64,000 bases of DNA from Leptospira sp. WS60.C2. Its GTDB lineage: Bacteria; Spirochaetota; Leptospiria; Leptospirales; Leptospiraceae. A model generated the notes under the pieces. That model was not told the origin of the DNA. It saw nothing but the letters and a program-made list of their open reading frames with translations, and searched no databases. Each line of letters starts with the position of its first letter. Position 1 is the first letter of the stretch. Shown in pieces: positions 18,360 to 26,643 of this stretch. Both the position numbers and the translations under genes were made by a program. Where the stretch lies: NCBI RefSeq assembly GCF_040833955.1, contig NZ_CP162133.1:1117001-1181000 (forward strand). Reading direction: 5' to 3'.

Positions 18360-19211
18360 TTACTCTTTGATTGTGTTTTGGAAAACATCCGGTACTTCGT
18401 AGAATGGCAAATGACCTGATTTGTCGATCACAACTCGTTTCACGGATGGAAATTTTTCTATGATGGAATCCCAAGTATAATAAGGGGCCACTTGGAAATC
18501 ATACTTTCCTAAAATGAGTTTTACTGGTACGGAAATGGATTGAAAATAGTCTTCGACTTGGATCTCGGCAAACACGTTTCCAAAGAGATGATCAAAGGCA
18601 AGTTTGTTGGTTCTCACACCTTTCCAAAGGGATGTTGAGTCCATCGTAAGATCATAAAACCCTAATGCATCTTGGCTCACACAATATAAATTAAAAAAGT
18701 TCTCCAAACCTTGTGGGTGGGATTCGATTAGTTGAATAAAATGAGCTTGCAGACGTTTGTGTTTTTCTTTTCTCTCTTCGGATGCCAGAGACTCAAAGTA
18801 TGCTTCTCGTTTTAAAAGGGGAGCTCCGTGGCTTGGACCCGTTGCAACCATCACCAATTCTTTCACTTGTTTGGGGTATTGTTTCGTATAAGCAAGAGCC
18901 ATATACCCATGTCCTGAATGCCCTATGACCATACATGGTGGAATTTGCAGAAGGTTTTGGAAAAAGTCAAAATCTTCGAGCACTCGATCAAAATGGTAGA
19001 AGGATTCTGTTTCAGGATTGGAATCAATCCGTTTGGCAAATCCCCTATGATCGACAATGGTGATTTTGTATTGAGAGAGAAGAGAGTCTGGAATCACTCG
19101 TGGGTAGTACAGGGCACTTCCCAACCAATAGATCTCTGGTCCTTCTGTTGTATTTGTTGCGATTAAAAAACTAAAGCCATCCCGTTCGATGGTTTGATAT
19201 TTCCATTCCAT
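18360..19211 (-). CDS. Alpha/beta hydrolase
   Basis: Alpha/beta-hydrolase fold protein of about 283 residues. The nucleophile elbow reads 'IGHSGHGYM' with serine as nucleophile, and 'VDHRGFAKR' matches the oxyanion strand region before it. A C-terminal histidine is in 'DKSGHLPFYEVPD', with an aspartate in 'LILGKYDFQV', completing a Ser-Asp-His triad. The substrate is unknown; ester, lactone or epoxide hydrolases share this fold. The ATG at 19211 has AGGA about eight bases upstream and is preferred to one at 19253. It is divergent from the MarR gene across an operator-like region, so it is the probable target of that repressor. Confidence 0.88.
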   Translation of the reverse strand: MEWKYQTIERDGFSFLIATNTTEGPEIYWLGSALYYPRVIPDSLLSQYKITIVDHRGFAKRIDSNPETESFYHFDRVLEDFDFFQNLLQIPPCMVIGHSGHGYMALAYTKQYPKQVKELVMVATGPSHGAPLLKREAYFESLASEERKEKHKRLQAHFIQLIESHPQGLENFFNLYCVSQDALGFYDLTMDSTSLWKGVRTNKLAFDHLFGNVFAEIQVEDYFQSISVPVKLILGKYDFQVAPYYTWDSIIEKFPSVKRVVIDKSGHLPFYEVPDVFQNTIKE

Positions 19212-19256
19212 AACATTTCCTCGGTTTTCTGATCCCATATTTGGGAGAACCATATG

Positions 19257-19292
19257 GTTGCAATATGCAACTATGTGGTTGTATCATGCAAC
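19257..19292. promoter_or_regulatory. Tandem palindromic operator, probable MarR binding sites
   Basis: Two 15-base palindromes lie side by side: GTTGCA-ATA-TGCAAC (19257-19271, perfect) and GTTGTA-TCA-TGCAAC (19278-19292, one mismatch between the arms). Their centres are 21 bases apart, two helical turns, so two dimers would bind the same face. They lie between the hydrolase start (19211) and the MarR start (19335). TTGCAA at 19258 and TATCAT at 19282 are 18 bases apart and could be the -35 and -10 of marR. On the other strand TTGCAT and CATATT could serve the hydrolase. Binding would block both. Confidence 0.7.
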
Positions 19293-19334
19293 TAAAAAAC
19301 TTGTCAAAAAGATCCAAAATGGTTCTATGGGGGA

Positions 19335-19790
19335 ATGAATGAAATCTTTTCTTATTTAGGGATCCAATTGAGTGAAACCTTGCTTCTGATGCGAAAGTTT
19401 CTTTCGAGTGAATTTGAAGCAAAACACATTGGAATGCGATTTGAAGAATGGATCCAACTTTTACCTCTTATGGAAAAGGAAAGTATCAACCAAAAGGGGT
19501 TAAGTGACCGTTTGGCAAAGGACAAAACCACAATCTCTAGATTAGTGGATGGTTGGGTAAAAAAAGGATGGGTGAAACGGATCCAATCACCGGAAGACAA
19601 ACGAATTTTCAGTTTGAAACTCACACCGAAAGGGAAATCCATCTGGGAGAAGGGGCTACCCGTGGTTCAGAATGCCGATCTTGTGTTCAAAAAGAATTTG
19701 AAGGGAGAAGATGAAAAGGATTTGTTTTTACTTCTTTTTAAGATTCAAAGTTCTATACAGTTTTCAGAAACAAAAAACGTTCCTTATTAG
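19335..19790 (+). CDS. MarR-family transcriptional regulator
   Basis: 151-residue winged-helix repressor. 'INQKGLSDRLAKDKTTISRLVDGWVKKGWVKRIQSPEDKRIFSLKLTPKG' style sequence at about 50-105 is the MarR DNA-binding domain: helix-turn-helix followed by the beta wing with the conserved D-K-R. Flanking helices would form the dimer interface. GGGGGA lies just before the ATG. It is divergent from the hydrolase and very likely regulates it and itself through the palindromes at 19257-19292. Its last 38 bases overlap the end of prmC on the other strand. No cysteine typical of OhrR-type peroxide sensing is near the N-terminus. Confidence 0.92.
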   Translation: MNEIFSYLGIQLSETLLLMRKFLSSEFEAKHIGMRFEEWIQLLPLMEKESINQKGLSDRLAKDKTTISRLVDGWVKKGWVKRIQSPEDKRIFSLKLTPKGKSIWEKGLPVVQNADLVFKKNLKGEDEKDLFLLLFKIQSSIQFSETKNVPY

Positions 19791-20625
19791 AGCTGTCCAA
19801 AATTTTCCTAGGGGAAACAAATCCTAGAGTTAGTGCCAAGTTTTCTAATTCCTGGATGTAATCGGGATGGGTTTCCATTAGAAACCAACCACCTGGTTTT
19901 AACCTTTGTTTTACGGCTTTAAAAAGGGACTTATGAAAACCGATGATATCGGAAACAAACAAAGCCAAATGGGGTTCATATTCCAAAACATCGGGCATAA
20001 TCTGATTTTTTTCTGACTCAGGAATGTAAGGTGGATTTGAGACAATGATTTCAAATTGTAAATTGTTTGGAAGTGATGCATCTAAATTGGAAACATAAAA
20101 ACTGGCATTTGTTAGGTTGAGTTTCTCCGCATTAGATTTACTAATCTCGATTGCTTTTTCAGAGAGATCAGAAAGCACAACGTGCATCGGTTGTAATAGT
20201 TGTAAAAGGCTAAGACCTATACAACCGCTTCCCGAACACAAATCCCAAATGTTTAGACCATTCGGAAATTCTTCTTTTAGAGTTTCTTTTTGTTTGTAAA
20301 GAAAATCAACGAGTTCTTCTGTTTCAGGCCTTGGAATGAGAACATCTTCTGTGACTAAGTATTCAAATTGATGAAAGCCTTTTTTCCCTGTAATGTAAGC
20401 GACAGGTTTTCGTTTGCTTCGTTCCACAATCCGCTCCCTATACAAATCAATTTCTTTTTGGGAAAGGGGCATCTCAAAATTGGAATAGAGTTTGATGCGT
20501 GGTAAACCGAGAAGATCTGATAAAAGCCACTCAGCATCGACACGAGGATTCGGAATTTCTTTTTTTTCTAGAAATTCAGTAGAACGTTTGAGATAATAAA
20601 GTAAAGTGCCTGGTTGTTCCGCCAT
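19753..20625 (-). CDS. prmC: Release factor glutamine methyltransferase
   Basis: SAM-dependent methyltransferase that methylates the GGQ glutamine of peptide release factors RF1 and RF2. About 290 residues. The SAM-binding stretch 'IWDLCSGSGCIGLSLLQ' and the catalytic 'SNPPYIPESE' are both present, and the N-terminal region has 'NPRVDAEWLLSDLLGLPR', usual for PrmC. The ATG at 20625 ('MAEQPG') is preferred over one at 20640, because the latter would lie inside the tRNA gene. The tRNA ends 7 bases upstream. The 3' end overlaps the convergent MarR gene. Confidence 0.93.
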   Translation of the reverse strand: MAEQPGTLLYYLKRSTEFLEKKEIPNPRVDAEWLLSDLLGLPRIKLYSNFEMPLSQKEIDLYRERIVERSKRKPVAYITGKKGFHQFEYLVTEDVLIPRPETEELVDFLYKQKETLKEEFPNGLNIWDLCSGSGCIGLSLLQLLQPMHVVLSDLSEKAIEISKSNAEKLNLTNASFYVSNLDASLPNNLQFEIIVSNPPYIPESEKNQIMPDVLEYEPHLALFVSDIIGFHKSLFKAVKQRLKPGGWFLMETHPDYIQELENLALTLGFVSPRKILDSSNKERFLFLKTV

Positions 20626-20631
20626 AATGTT

Positions 20632-20704
20632 TGCCCCCAACAGGATTCGAACCTGTGTCCCCAGTTTAGGAAACTAGTGCTCTATCCACCTGAGCTATGG
20701 GAGC
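20632..20704 (-). tRNA. tRNA-Arg (anticodon CCU)
   Basis: The minus strand folds as a full cloverleaf. The acceptor stem is GCTCCCA with TGGGGGC (one T-G pair), the D arm has GCTC/GAGC, the anticodon loop is TTCCTAA giving CCU, and the T arm is ACAGG-TTCGAAT-CCTGT. The discriminator base is A. CCA is not encoded, so it must be added after transcription. It reads AGG. It is tucked between a Crp-type gene that stops two bases before it and prmC that starts seven bases after it. Confidence 0.95.
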
Positions 20705-20705
20705 T

Positions 20706-21350
20706 TTACGTAGGTTTACGTTTCTGATTCACTATCCTTTGGAAATCGGAGATATTGTGAATAACAATTTTGTCTGGGTAGAGGTCAAGTTTTCCAGTTT
20801 TTACATATTGCATGAGGACTTTTTGGACTTCGCCCACGGGTTGGGCACACCAGTTGGCAATGTCATCCACCGTGGCAGAGAGAATGATTTCATTATACAC
20901 ATCATTGTTATACTGCTTTTCGTATAACATCACAAAGACGTCACAGACTTTCCCTACAATATCATCCATAAGAAGGATCATGAGGCGTCTTTTTTGGTCA
21001 TAAATCCGAAAGGAAAAAATATGTAATAATTTCATTGCAAGAGCAGGGTTCTTTGTCATCAGCATCTCAAAGTTAGCACGATTGAAATTGAGTGCTTTGA
21101 CTTCAGTGACCGCAATGGCAGTGGCAGATCTCGGTTGTTCTTCCAAAATTGCCATCTCTCCCAAAATATCGCCAGCTTCCAATACATCTAATGTTTTAAT
21201 ACTTGTGCCGATGGTTTTTGTGATTTTTACTTTTCCTTCTTTGATGAGGTAAAAATCATTTCCTGGTTCGTATTCACAAAACAAAACTTCATTCGGTTGG
21301 AATACTTTACCAAATTTTCCGAACATCGCTTCTAACATTTGGTCGTTCAC
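20706..21350 (-). CDS. Crp/Fnr-family cyclic nucleotide-binding protein
   Basis: 214 residues. Residues 15-115 form a cyclic-nucleotide-binding beta-roll ('[13 protein letters not shown]', '[21 protein letters not shown]', the latter being the phosphate-binding cassette with its Arg-Ser/Ala). A long helix then leads to a C-terminal domain where '[32 protein letters not shown]' resembles a winged helix-turn-helix. The start is a GTG that overlaps the stop of the upstream gene by one base. It could answer the cyclase at 7916. The transcript probably continues into the tRNA gene. Confidence 0.9.
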   Translation of the reverse strand: MNDQMLEAMFGKFGKVFQPNEVLFCEYEPGNDFYLIKEGKVKITKTIGTSIKTLDVLEAGDILGEMAILEEQPRSATAIAVTEVKALNFNRANFEMLMTKNPALAMKLLHIFSFRIYDQKRRLMILLMDDIVGKVCDVFVMLYEKQYNNDVYNEIILSATVDDIANWCAQPVGEVQKVLMQYVKTGKLDLYPDKIVIHNISDFQRIVNQKRKPT

Positions 21351-22402
21351 TATCTACCTCCTTTGAGTTTGGATTTGGCATCTTCGGAGATGCTGTCATC
21401 CATAGGAGGCATCTGAGTGACTTTTTGAAATAGTTGTTTTGCCTTTTCTTTGTCCCCAGAAGCATCAGTCGCAAGTGCTAAGTGGTATAAGTTTTCCTTC
21501 AGTAAGAGACCCTTTGGATATCGTTTGATAAAGTTTGAGAAATGGGAAATGGCACTTGGATAGTCTTTGGCCTTAAAACTAGATTTTCCCATATAAAAGA
21601 GTGAATTTTCTACGAACTGTTCTTCTTCTTGGGTGACTGAGTCTGTTCGTTCTGATACTGTTTTAAAAAGTTCAATCGCCTCAGCATATTTGCCGGCATT
21701 CATCATAGTGGATGCTTTGTCATATTGTGAGAGAATGGAATTAGGGTCTACACTGGAAGCTGCACCAGCTGGTGGAACTGCCATGGTTTTTAACATCTCT
21801 TGTAGTTTTCCTGTTTGGGAGCCTGGTTCAGGTTTGTAAACTAACTCTTGTATGGTGAGAGGGAATGGTGTTTTTTTACGAGCTAAGTCCATTAATTGAT
21901 TGGCTCGATCAACGTACATTCCGTCCGGATAATGATGTAAGTATTTTTCAAACGCATAGGCTGCATGTTCAAAGTTTCCATTTTTATAAAAAACTTCCGC
22001 AACGTTCATGAGTTCGAACGCAGGGTTCTTCGCCTCGCCTTGACCAAGGATTTCCCTAACTTGTCTATGTACTTGGCGCAACTGGCTCGAGAAAACTTTT
22101 AGCATTTTGATGATGAGATGGGTTTTGTCTGAGACAAACTTCTCGAATTCGGGAACTTTGAAGACAAGAACCGTTGCTGCTCCTATGACTTGAGCTGTTT
22201 CTTCTCTTGGATAGCGACCAATGGCACTTTTCACACCAAAAAACTCTCCGAGTTTCACATCCTCTTTGAGCTCCACACCATTCACATTCGTGTAAGTTAG
22301 TACAACTCTTCCTTTTTGTAGTACAAAGATATCCTCTGCCTTATCTTTCTCGAAATAGACAATCGAACCACCTTTGTAATTACGTACTATAGGACCTGAC
22401 AC
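21350..22402 (-). CDS. Cyclic nucleotide-binding domain fused to TPR repeats
   Basis: 350 residues. The N-terminal 115 residues are a beta-roll of the cNMP-binding type ('[21 protein letters not shown]', '[22 protein letters not shown]'). The phosphate-binding cassette is changed ([17 protein letters not shown]), so ligand binding is uncertain. Residues about 130-345 contain TPR units ('[25 protein letters not shown]', '[27 protein letters not shown]') separated by a less ordered linker. There is no DNA-binding domain, so it may act through protein contacts. It is translationally coupled to the Crp-type gene downstream. Confidence 0.88.
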   Translation of the reverse strand: MSGPIVRNYKGGSIVYFEKDKAEDIFVLQKGRVVLTYTNVNGVELKEDVKLGEFFGVKSAIGRYPREETAQVIGAATVLVFKVPEFEKFVSDKTHLIIKMLKVFSSQLRQVHRQVREILGQGEAKNPAFELMNVAEVFYKNGNFEHAAYAFEKYLHHYPDGMYVDRANQLMDLARKKTPFPLTIQELVYKPEPGSQTGKLQEMLKTMAVPPAGAASSVDPNSILSQYDKASTMMNAGKYAEAIELFKTVSERTDSVTQEEEQFVENSLFYMGKSSFKAKDYPSAISHFSNFIKRYPKGLLLKENLYHLALATDASGDKEKAKQLFQKVTQMPPMDDSISEDAKSKLKGGR

Positions 22403-22427
22403 TCATGCCTCGCTTTGCGCTTCATTT

Positions 22428-23657
22428 TCAAAAATTAGGTAAAAAAGCCAAACTCTTTTTGTAACCGACACTGTCAGAAACTTGTTTCATGAGTTTTTTT
22501 GGTGAACCCGCAACCAACTTGTTTTTCCCTTCAATCGAAAATTCTTCTGTACCCAAACCAAACTCTTGGAAGAGTGACAAAAATTCAACAGATCCATAAA
22601 TCGGATAACCATCGATCACAACCAAATCTATGTGCTTCCAATGTAAATTGGATACATTTAAGGTAGATGGATTTTTCTCATCATTCACAACGATAAAATC
22701 ACTTTTGAGTCCAGGCATAAGTGCATTGGGATTTCCCAATCGGAATGCCTTTCTTGGATTTTCCGTGATCATGGCAAATAATGTGGATTCAGGTAATTCG
22801 TCTCCATACATTCCGAAGTAAACAGATTTTGCTGTTCTTAATTCCTCTAATAGATGGCTGGAACCACTGGGAGAAGAATCAGTCCCCAAACAAACGTTAA
22901 CTCCTCTTTCTAAGAAAAGTTTGATATTGGTTGTTTTTCCAAAGATATGAAGATTGGAAGTAGGGCACCAAACAACGGATGCACCTTTTTCTGCGATTTT
23001 ATCGGCTTCTTTTGGTCCAAATGGTAAACAATGTACGAGTACAGAATGTGCGCCAAGGGCATCCATCTTTTCTAAATAACGAAGGGATTGTTTCGAATCG
23101 TCGTCCAATCCTTCGGCTAAGTGTGTGACAAAGGGAAGATTTGCATGTTCTGCCATTCGGTATTCCAAGGCAGGACCTTCACCCCAATCTAAACTGTAAT
23201 TTCCAACAGAGTGTGCCAAAGTATAATCTGATATCAATTTTACAGGCAAAATTCCACGAAATGGATTTTGTACAAAATGGGGGATGTGATCAAATACAGA
23301 GGTCACGCCAGCAAACACATTTTTGTAAGCGCCAAGGTAGTATAAAATTTCTGGATCAATTTGTTGGCGTTCGGCAAACACTCCTGAACTTTTGTATAAA
23401 TTATCATAGGATAACCAAGACAGATGTTTTTCTGTTCCTCCCACTTTTGGCAGATAACTTGCAAGTAAATGATCATGGGAATTGATAAAACCAGGATATA
23501 ATTTTTTACCTTTCAAAGATAGGGTGAACATATCTTTGCTTGCGGAAATGGAGGATTCTATATTAGTGATGGTTTCTCCTGTGAAGAGAAAATCCATCGT
23601 TTCCATTTTCCCATTTCGGAACAAAGAAGCAGATTGTAAAAGGATGGGACGAGTCAT
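22428..23657 (-). CDS. Amidohydrolase-superfamily metal-dependent hydrolase
   Basis: 409 residues with the TIM-barrel amidohydrolase pattern: HxH at residues 61 and 63 ('NSHDHLL'), further metal or catalytic histidines at 179 ('THLAEG') and 209 ('LVHC'), and the aspartate at 260 in 'LGTDSSPSGS'. The pattern is that of the chlorohydrolase/guanine deaminase/SAH deaminase branch. The C-terminal small beta domain includes 'LMPGLKSDFIVV', standard for the group. The exact substrate (a nucleobase, nucleoside or pterin-like compound is usual) cannot be told. Its start overlaps the stop of the LysM gene by four bases. Confidence 0.85.
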   Translation of the reverse strand: MTRPILLQSASLFRNGKMETMDFLFTGETITNIESSISASKDMFTLSLKGKKLYPGFINSHDHLLASYLPKVGGTEKHLSWLSYDNLYKSSGVFAERQQIDPEILYYLGAYKNVFAGVTSVFDHIPHFVQNPFRGILPVKLISDYTLAHSVGNYSLDWGEGPALEYRMAEHANLPFVTHLAEGLDDDSKQSLRYLEKMDALGAHSVLVHCLPFGPKEADKIAEKGASVVWCPTSNLHIFGKTTNIKLFLERGVNVCLGTDSSPSGSSHLLEELRTAKSVYFGMYGDELPESTLFAMITENPRKAFRLGNPNALMPGLKSDFIVVNDEKNPSTLNVSNLHWKHIDLVVIDGYPIYGSVEFLSLFQEFGLGTEEFSIEGKNKLVAGSPKKLMKQVSDSVGYKKSLAFLPNF

Positions 23658-24295
23658 TCGTATCCTCTTTGTAAAACCAGTTCTGGATTTAAATTGGATT
23701 TGTTCTGGTTGAGTTGAAAATACAAACCTTTGTCTTTTGTTAGGATTCCCAATCTATCTTTTGCTTTCACTTGTTGACCTTCTGTGACTTGAATCCTATC
23801 TAAATTTCCATAAACCGAATACAGTCCATTCTCGTGTTGTAAAATCACAAAATTTTCATAACCATCCATATAATCCACATGCACAACCGTACCTGGAAAA
23901 CTGGCTCGCACAAGAGAGGAATTTCCTCGCTGGAATTGGATTCCTTTGTGTGGGTCATATGTGAGTTCAGAGAATTTCTTTTGAATTCTTTCTTTTTGGA
24001 GGAGTGGATAGGCGATTTTCTGTATGCCCTTTGTTTCAGACGGAACCGATTTTATTGCTTCGTGTTTGGGGATCTGTAATTTTTCATTCTCGAATAAGTT
24101 CTCGCCAATTGTCCTTCCATTTAACTTGGCCAAGGTTTCTGGTGAAACATTCAATTTACGGGCAATTCCATACCAAGTATCCCCTTTGGTAACACGATAG
24201 GCATGGGGTAGGTTTTGTTTTGGGGTTTGTTTGGCAGACATTGGGAATTGAGTCAATCCCATAGAAATCAAAACAATCAGTCCTTGTTTTCGCAT
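23654..24295 (-). CDS. NlpD-like protein: LysM plus degenerate M23 peptidase domain
   Basis: About 213 residues with an N-terminal signal sequence. A LysM domain ('YRVTKGDTWYGIARKLNVSPETLAKLNG') binds peptidoglycan. The C-terminal LytM/M23 fold ('FPGTVVHVDYMDGYENFVILQHENGLYSVYGNL' through 'GLYFQLNQNKSNLNP') has lost the zinc ligands: the H of 'YAHL' is N in 'YGNL', and the HxH of 'LHFE' is 'LYFQ'. This is the pattern of amidase activators such as NlpD and EnvC rather than an active peptidase. The ATG at 24295 is used; the frame extends to 24376 but that would cross the fusA terminator. Confidence 0.85.
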   Translation of the reverse strand: MRKQGLIVLISMGLTQFPMSAKQTPKQNLPHAYRVTKGDTWYGIARKLNVSPETLAKLNGRTIGENLFENEKLQIPKHEAIKSVPSETKGIQKIAYPLLQKERIQKKFSELTYDPHKGIQFQRGNSSLVRASFPGTVVHVDYMDGYENFVILQHENGLYSVYGNLDRIQVTEGQQVKAKDRLGILTKDKGLYFQLNQNKSNLNPELVLQRGYE

Positions 24296-24340
24296 ACAAT
24301 CCCTAGAGGAAGTATCGACACGAAAAAGGGAGAGGGCAAT

Positions 24341-24368
24341 AAAAAAGGCGGGGGATCCCGCCTTTTCC
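24341..24368 (-). terminator. Rho-independent terminator after fusA
   Basis: On the minus strand AAAAGGCGGG pairs with CCCGCCTTTT around a four-base loop, followed by TTTTTT. It is 30 bases past the fusA stop. The symmetry would also let it work on the plus strand. It separates fusA from the LysM gene, which therefore probably has its own promoter. Confidence 0.9.
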
Positions 24369-24396
24369 AAAATCAAACCGATACAAAAACGAAGTT

Positions 24397-26517
24397 TTAT
24401 TCTTCGTCTTTGTTGTTGACTTTGTATTTTTTCATGAGCTCTTCCGCTACGTTTCTTGGAACAGGAGCATACTTGGAGAATTCCATCGCAAACTCTGCTT
24501 TTCCTTGGGTAGAAGAACGAAGCACAGTAGAGTATCCAAACATATCAGCAAGAGGAACTTCTGCTTCAATTTTTGCATAACCGTTCTCTTCTGTTGTGTT
24601 TAAGATCATACCACGTCTTTGGTTTACAGATGCAAGGATGGCTCCCTGGAATTCTGTTGGTCCTTCTACTTCCACGCGCATGATTGGTTCGAGGATGATT
24701 GGTGCTGCTTTTGCGAAACCTTGGCGGAATCCGTAACGAGCTCCAATTTGGAACGCCATATCGGATGAATCCACATCATGGTAAGCACCGTCATTGATTA
24801 CACAACGAACTCCAATGATAGGGAATCCAATGAGGGATCCTCTCTCTAAACAAGAACGGAAACCTTTATCACAAGAACCGATGTACTCACGAGGGATGGA
24901 TCCACCCACGATTTTATCTACGAATTCGTAGTCTTTTCCTTCTTCTTGTGGGATTGGTTCGATGTAACCAGCTACACGAGAGAACTGACCTTGACCACCC
25001 GTTTGTTTTTTATGAGTGTAATCAAATTCTGCTGATTTTGTGATGGTTTCACGATATGCCACCTGAGGTGCACCAGTCACAAGATCCACACCATACTCAC
25101 GTTTCATCCTTTCGATGTATACTTCGAGGTGGAGTTCTCCCATCCCTTTGATGATGGTCTGACCAGATTCTTTATCAATTTCTGTTTGGAAGGTCGGGTC
25201 TTCTTTTGTGAATCGGTTGAGAGCCTTCGCAAGGTTTGGAAGTTGTTTTGACTCTTTACATTCGATGGTAAGAGAGATCACTGGGTTTGGAACAAACATA
25301 GACTCCATAGTGAGTTTTGTTTTTCCATCAGTGAATGTATCCCCAGACGCACAATCGATCCCGAATAGGGCAACGATGTCACCAGCTTCTGCTTTGGTGA
25401 TATCTTCCATTTCGTTTGAGTGCATACGAACGAGTCGTCCGATGTTATGACGTTTGTTGTTTGACGAATTGTAGATCGTCATCCCTTTTTCGAGTCTACC
25501 TTGGTAAACACGAACGTATGTTAACTGACCGTAACGTCCGTCTTCCAATTTGAAGGCAAGGCAAACGAGTGGTTTTTCTGGATCAGAATCTAAAACGAGT
25601 TCGTTTTCTTCATTTCCAATCTCTTTTGCTGTGTTCACAACATCATACGGAGAGGCAAGGTAATCAGCAACTCCATCTAGAAGTCTTTGTACTCCTTTGT
25701 TTTTAAAGGCAGAACCCATAAACACAGGAACAAATTTAAGTGCAAGAACCCCACGTCGGATCGCTTCTTTGATGCGAGCTTCAGAAGGAGTACCTTCTAA
25801 CATTTCTTCTGTGAGTTCGTCACTGAAAAGGGACACCGCATCGAGAAGGGCTTCACGTTTCTCGTTTGCTTGGTCTTTTAGCTCATCTGGGATCTCAGTG
25901 ATTTTGATATCTTGTCCATTTGGGCCTTCAAAGTAATAGGCTTTCATCTCCACTAAGTCCACAACCCCTTTCAGGTCGTTTTCCAATCCGATAGGAAGTT
26001 GGACCGCGTGTGCATTCAGGTGGAGTTTTTCACGAAGTTGTTCGATCACACGCCATGGGTTTGCACCCGTTCTGTCGAGTTTGTTGATAAAGGCAACACG
26101 TGGAACGTTGTAACGTTTCATCTGGCGGTCTACCGTGATGGACTGAGATTGTACTCCCGCCACCCCACAAAGAACCATAATCGCAGAATCAAGGACACGT
26201 AGGGACCGTTCTACTTCGATGGTGAAGTCAACGTGGCCGGGAGTATCAATGATGTTGATGGTAATGTCTTTCCAAGTGGCATACGTTGCCGCTGACTGGA
26301 TGGTAATCCCTCTTTCTCGTTCGAGGTCCATACTATCCATAGTAGCACCCACACCGTCTTTTCCACGAACTTCGTGGATGGCATGAATTTTGTTCGTATA
26401 AAATAGAATACGTTCGGTAAGGGTTGTTTTACCAGAGTCAATGTGTGCGGAAATTCCGATGTTACGGATTCTTTCCAATTTTGGATCACGTTTGGTTGCT
26501 TGCGTCGCAGAGGTCAT
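24397..26517 (-). CDS. fusA: Elongation factor G
   Basis: Ribosomal translocation GTPase of 706 residues. G1 '[15 protein letters not shown]', G2/G3 'RERGITI...DTPGHVDF' and G4 'NKLDR' are intact in the first 150 residues, and domains II-V follow in full length. A clear TGAGGAAAA binding site precedes the ATG. It is monocistronic here, with a terminator downstream and a divergent trkH gene upstream, unlike the usual str operon with rpsL and rpsG. Confidence 0.98.
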   Translation of the reverse strand: MTSATQATKRDPKLERIRNIGISAHIDSGKTTLTERILFYTNKIHAIHEVRGKDGVGATMDSMDLERERGITIQSAATYATWKDITINIIDTPGHVDFTIEVERSLRVLDSAIMVLCGVAGVQSQSITVDRQMKRYNVPRVAFINKLDRTGANPWRVIEQLREKLHLNAHAVQLPIGLENDLKGVVDLVEMKAYYFEGPNGQDIKITEIPDELKDQANEKREALLDAVSLFSDELTEEMLEGTPSEARIKEAIRRGVLALKFVPVFMGSAFKNKGVQRLLDGVADYLASPYDVVNTAKEIGNEENELVLDSDPEKPLVCLAFKLEDGRYGQLTYVRVYQGRLEKGMTIYNSSNNKRHNIGRLVRMHSNEMEDITKAEAGDIVALFGIDCASGDTFTDGKTKLTMESMFVPNPVISLTIECKESKQLPNLAKALNRFTKEDPTFQTEIDKESGQTIIKGMGELHLEVYIERMKREYGVDLVTGAPQVAYRETITKSAEFDYTHKKQTGGQGQFSRVAGYIEPIPQEEGKDYEFVDKIVGGSIPREYIGSCDKGFRSCLERGSLIGFPIIGVRCVINDGAYHDVDSSDMAFQIGARYGFRQGFAKAAPIILEPIMRVEVEGPTEFQGAILASVNQRRGMILNTTEENGYAKIEAEVPLADMFGYSTVLRSSTQGKAEFAMEFSKYAPVPRNVAEELMKKYKVNNKDEE

Positions 26518-26643
26518 ATTTTCCTCAAAAATAAGGTTAAAGTTGAATTGATTCTACCAAAATCTGAAATGGACTGCGTTTGTAAAGTACTTGGGATTTT
26601 TGGTTAGCGGGAAAATCCTGGAGAAACTTGCGAATGGGGAAAT

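Noticed and set aside
24296..24376. N-terminal extension of the LysM protein to 24376
   Set aside because: It would run through the fusA terminator hairpin and place 27 residues before the signal peptide.
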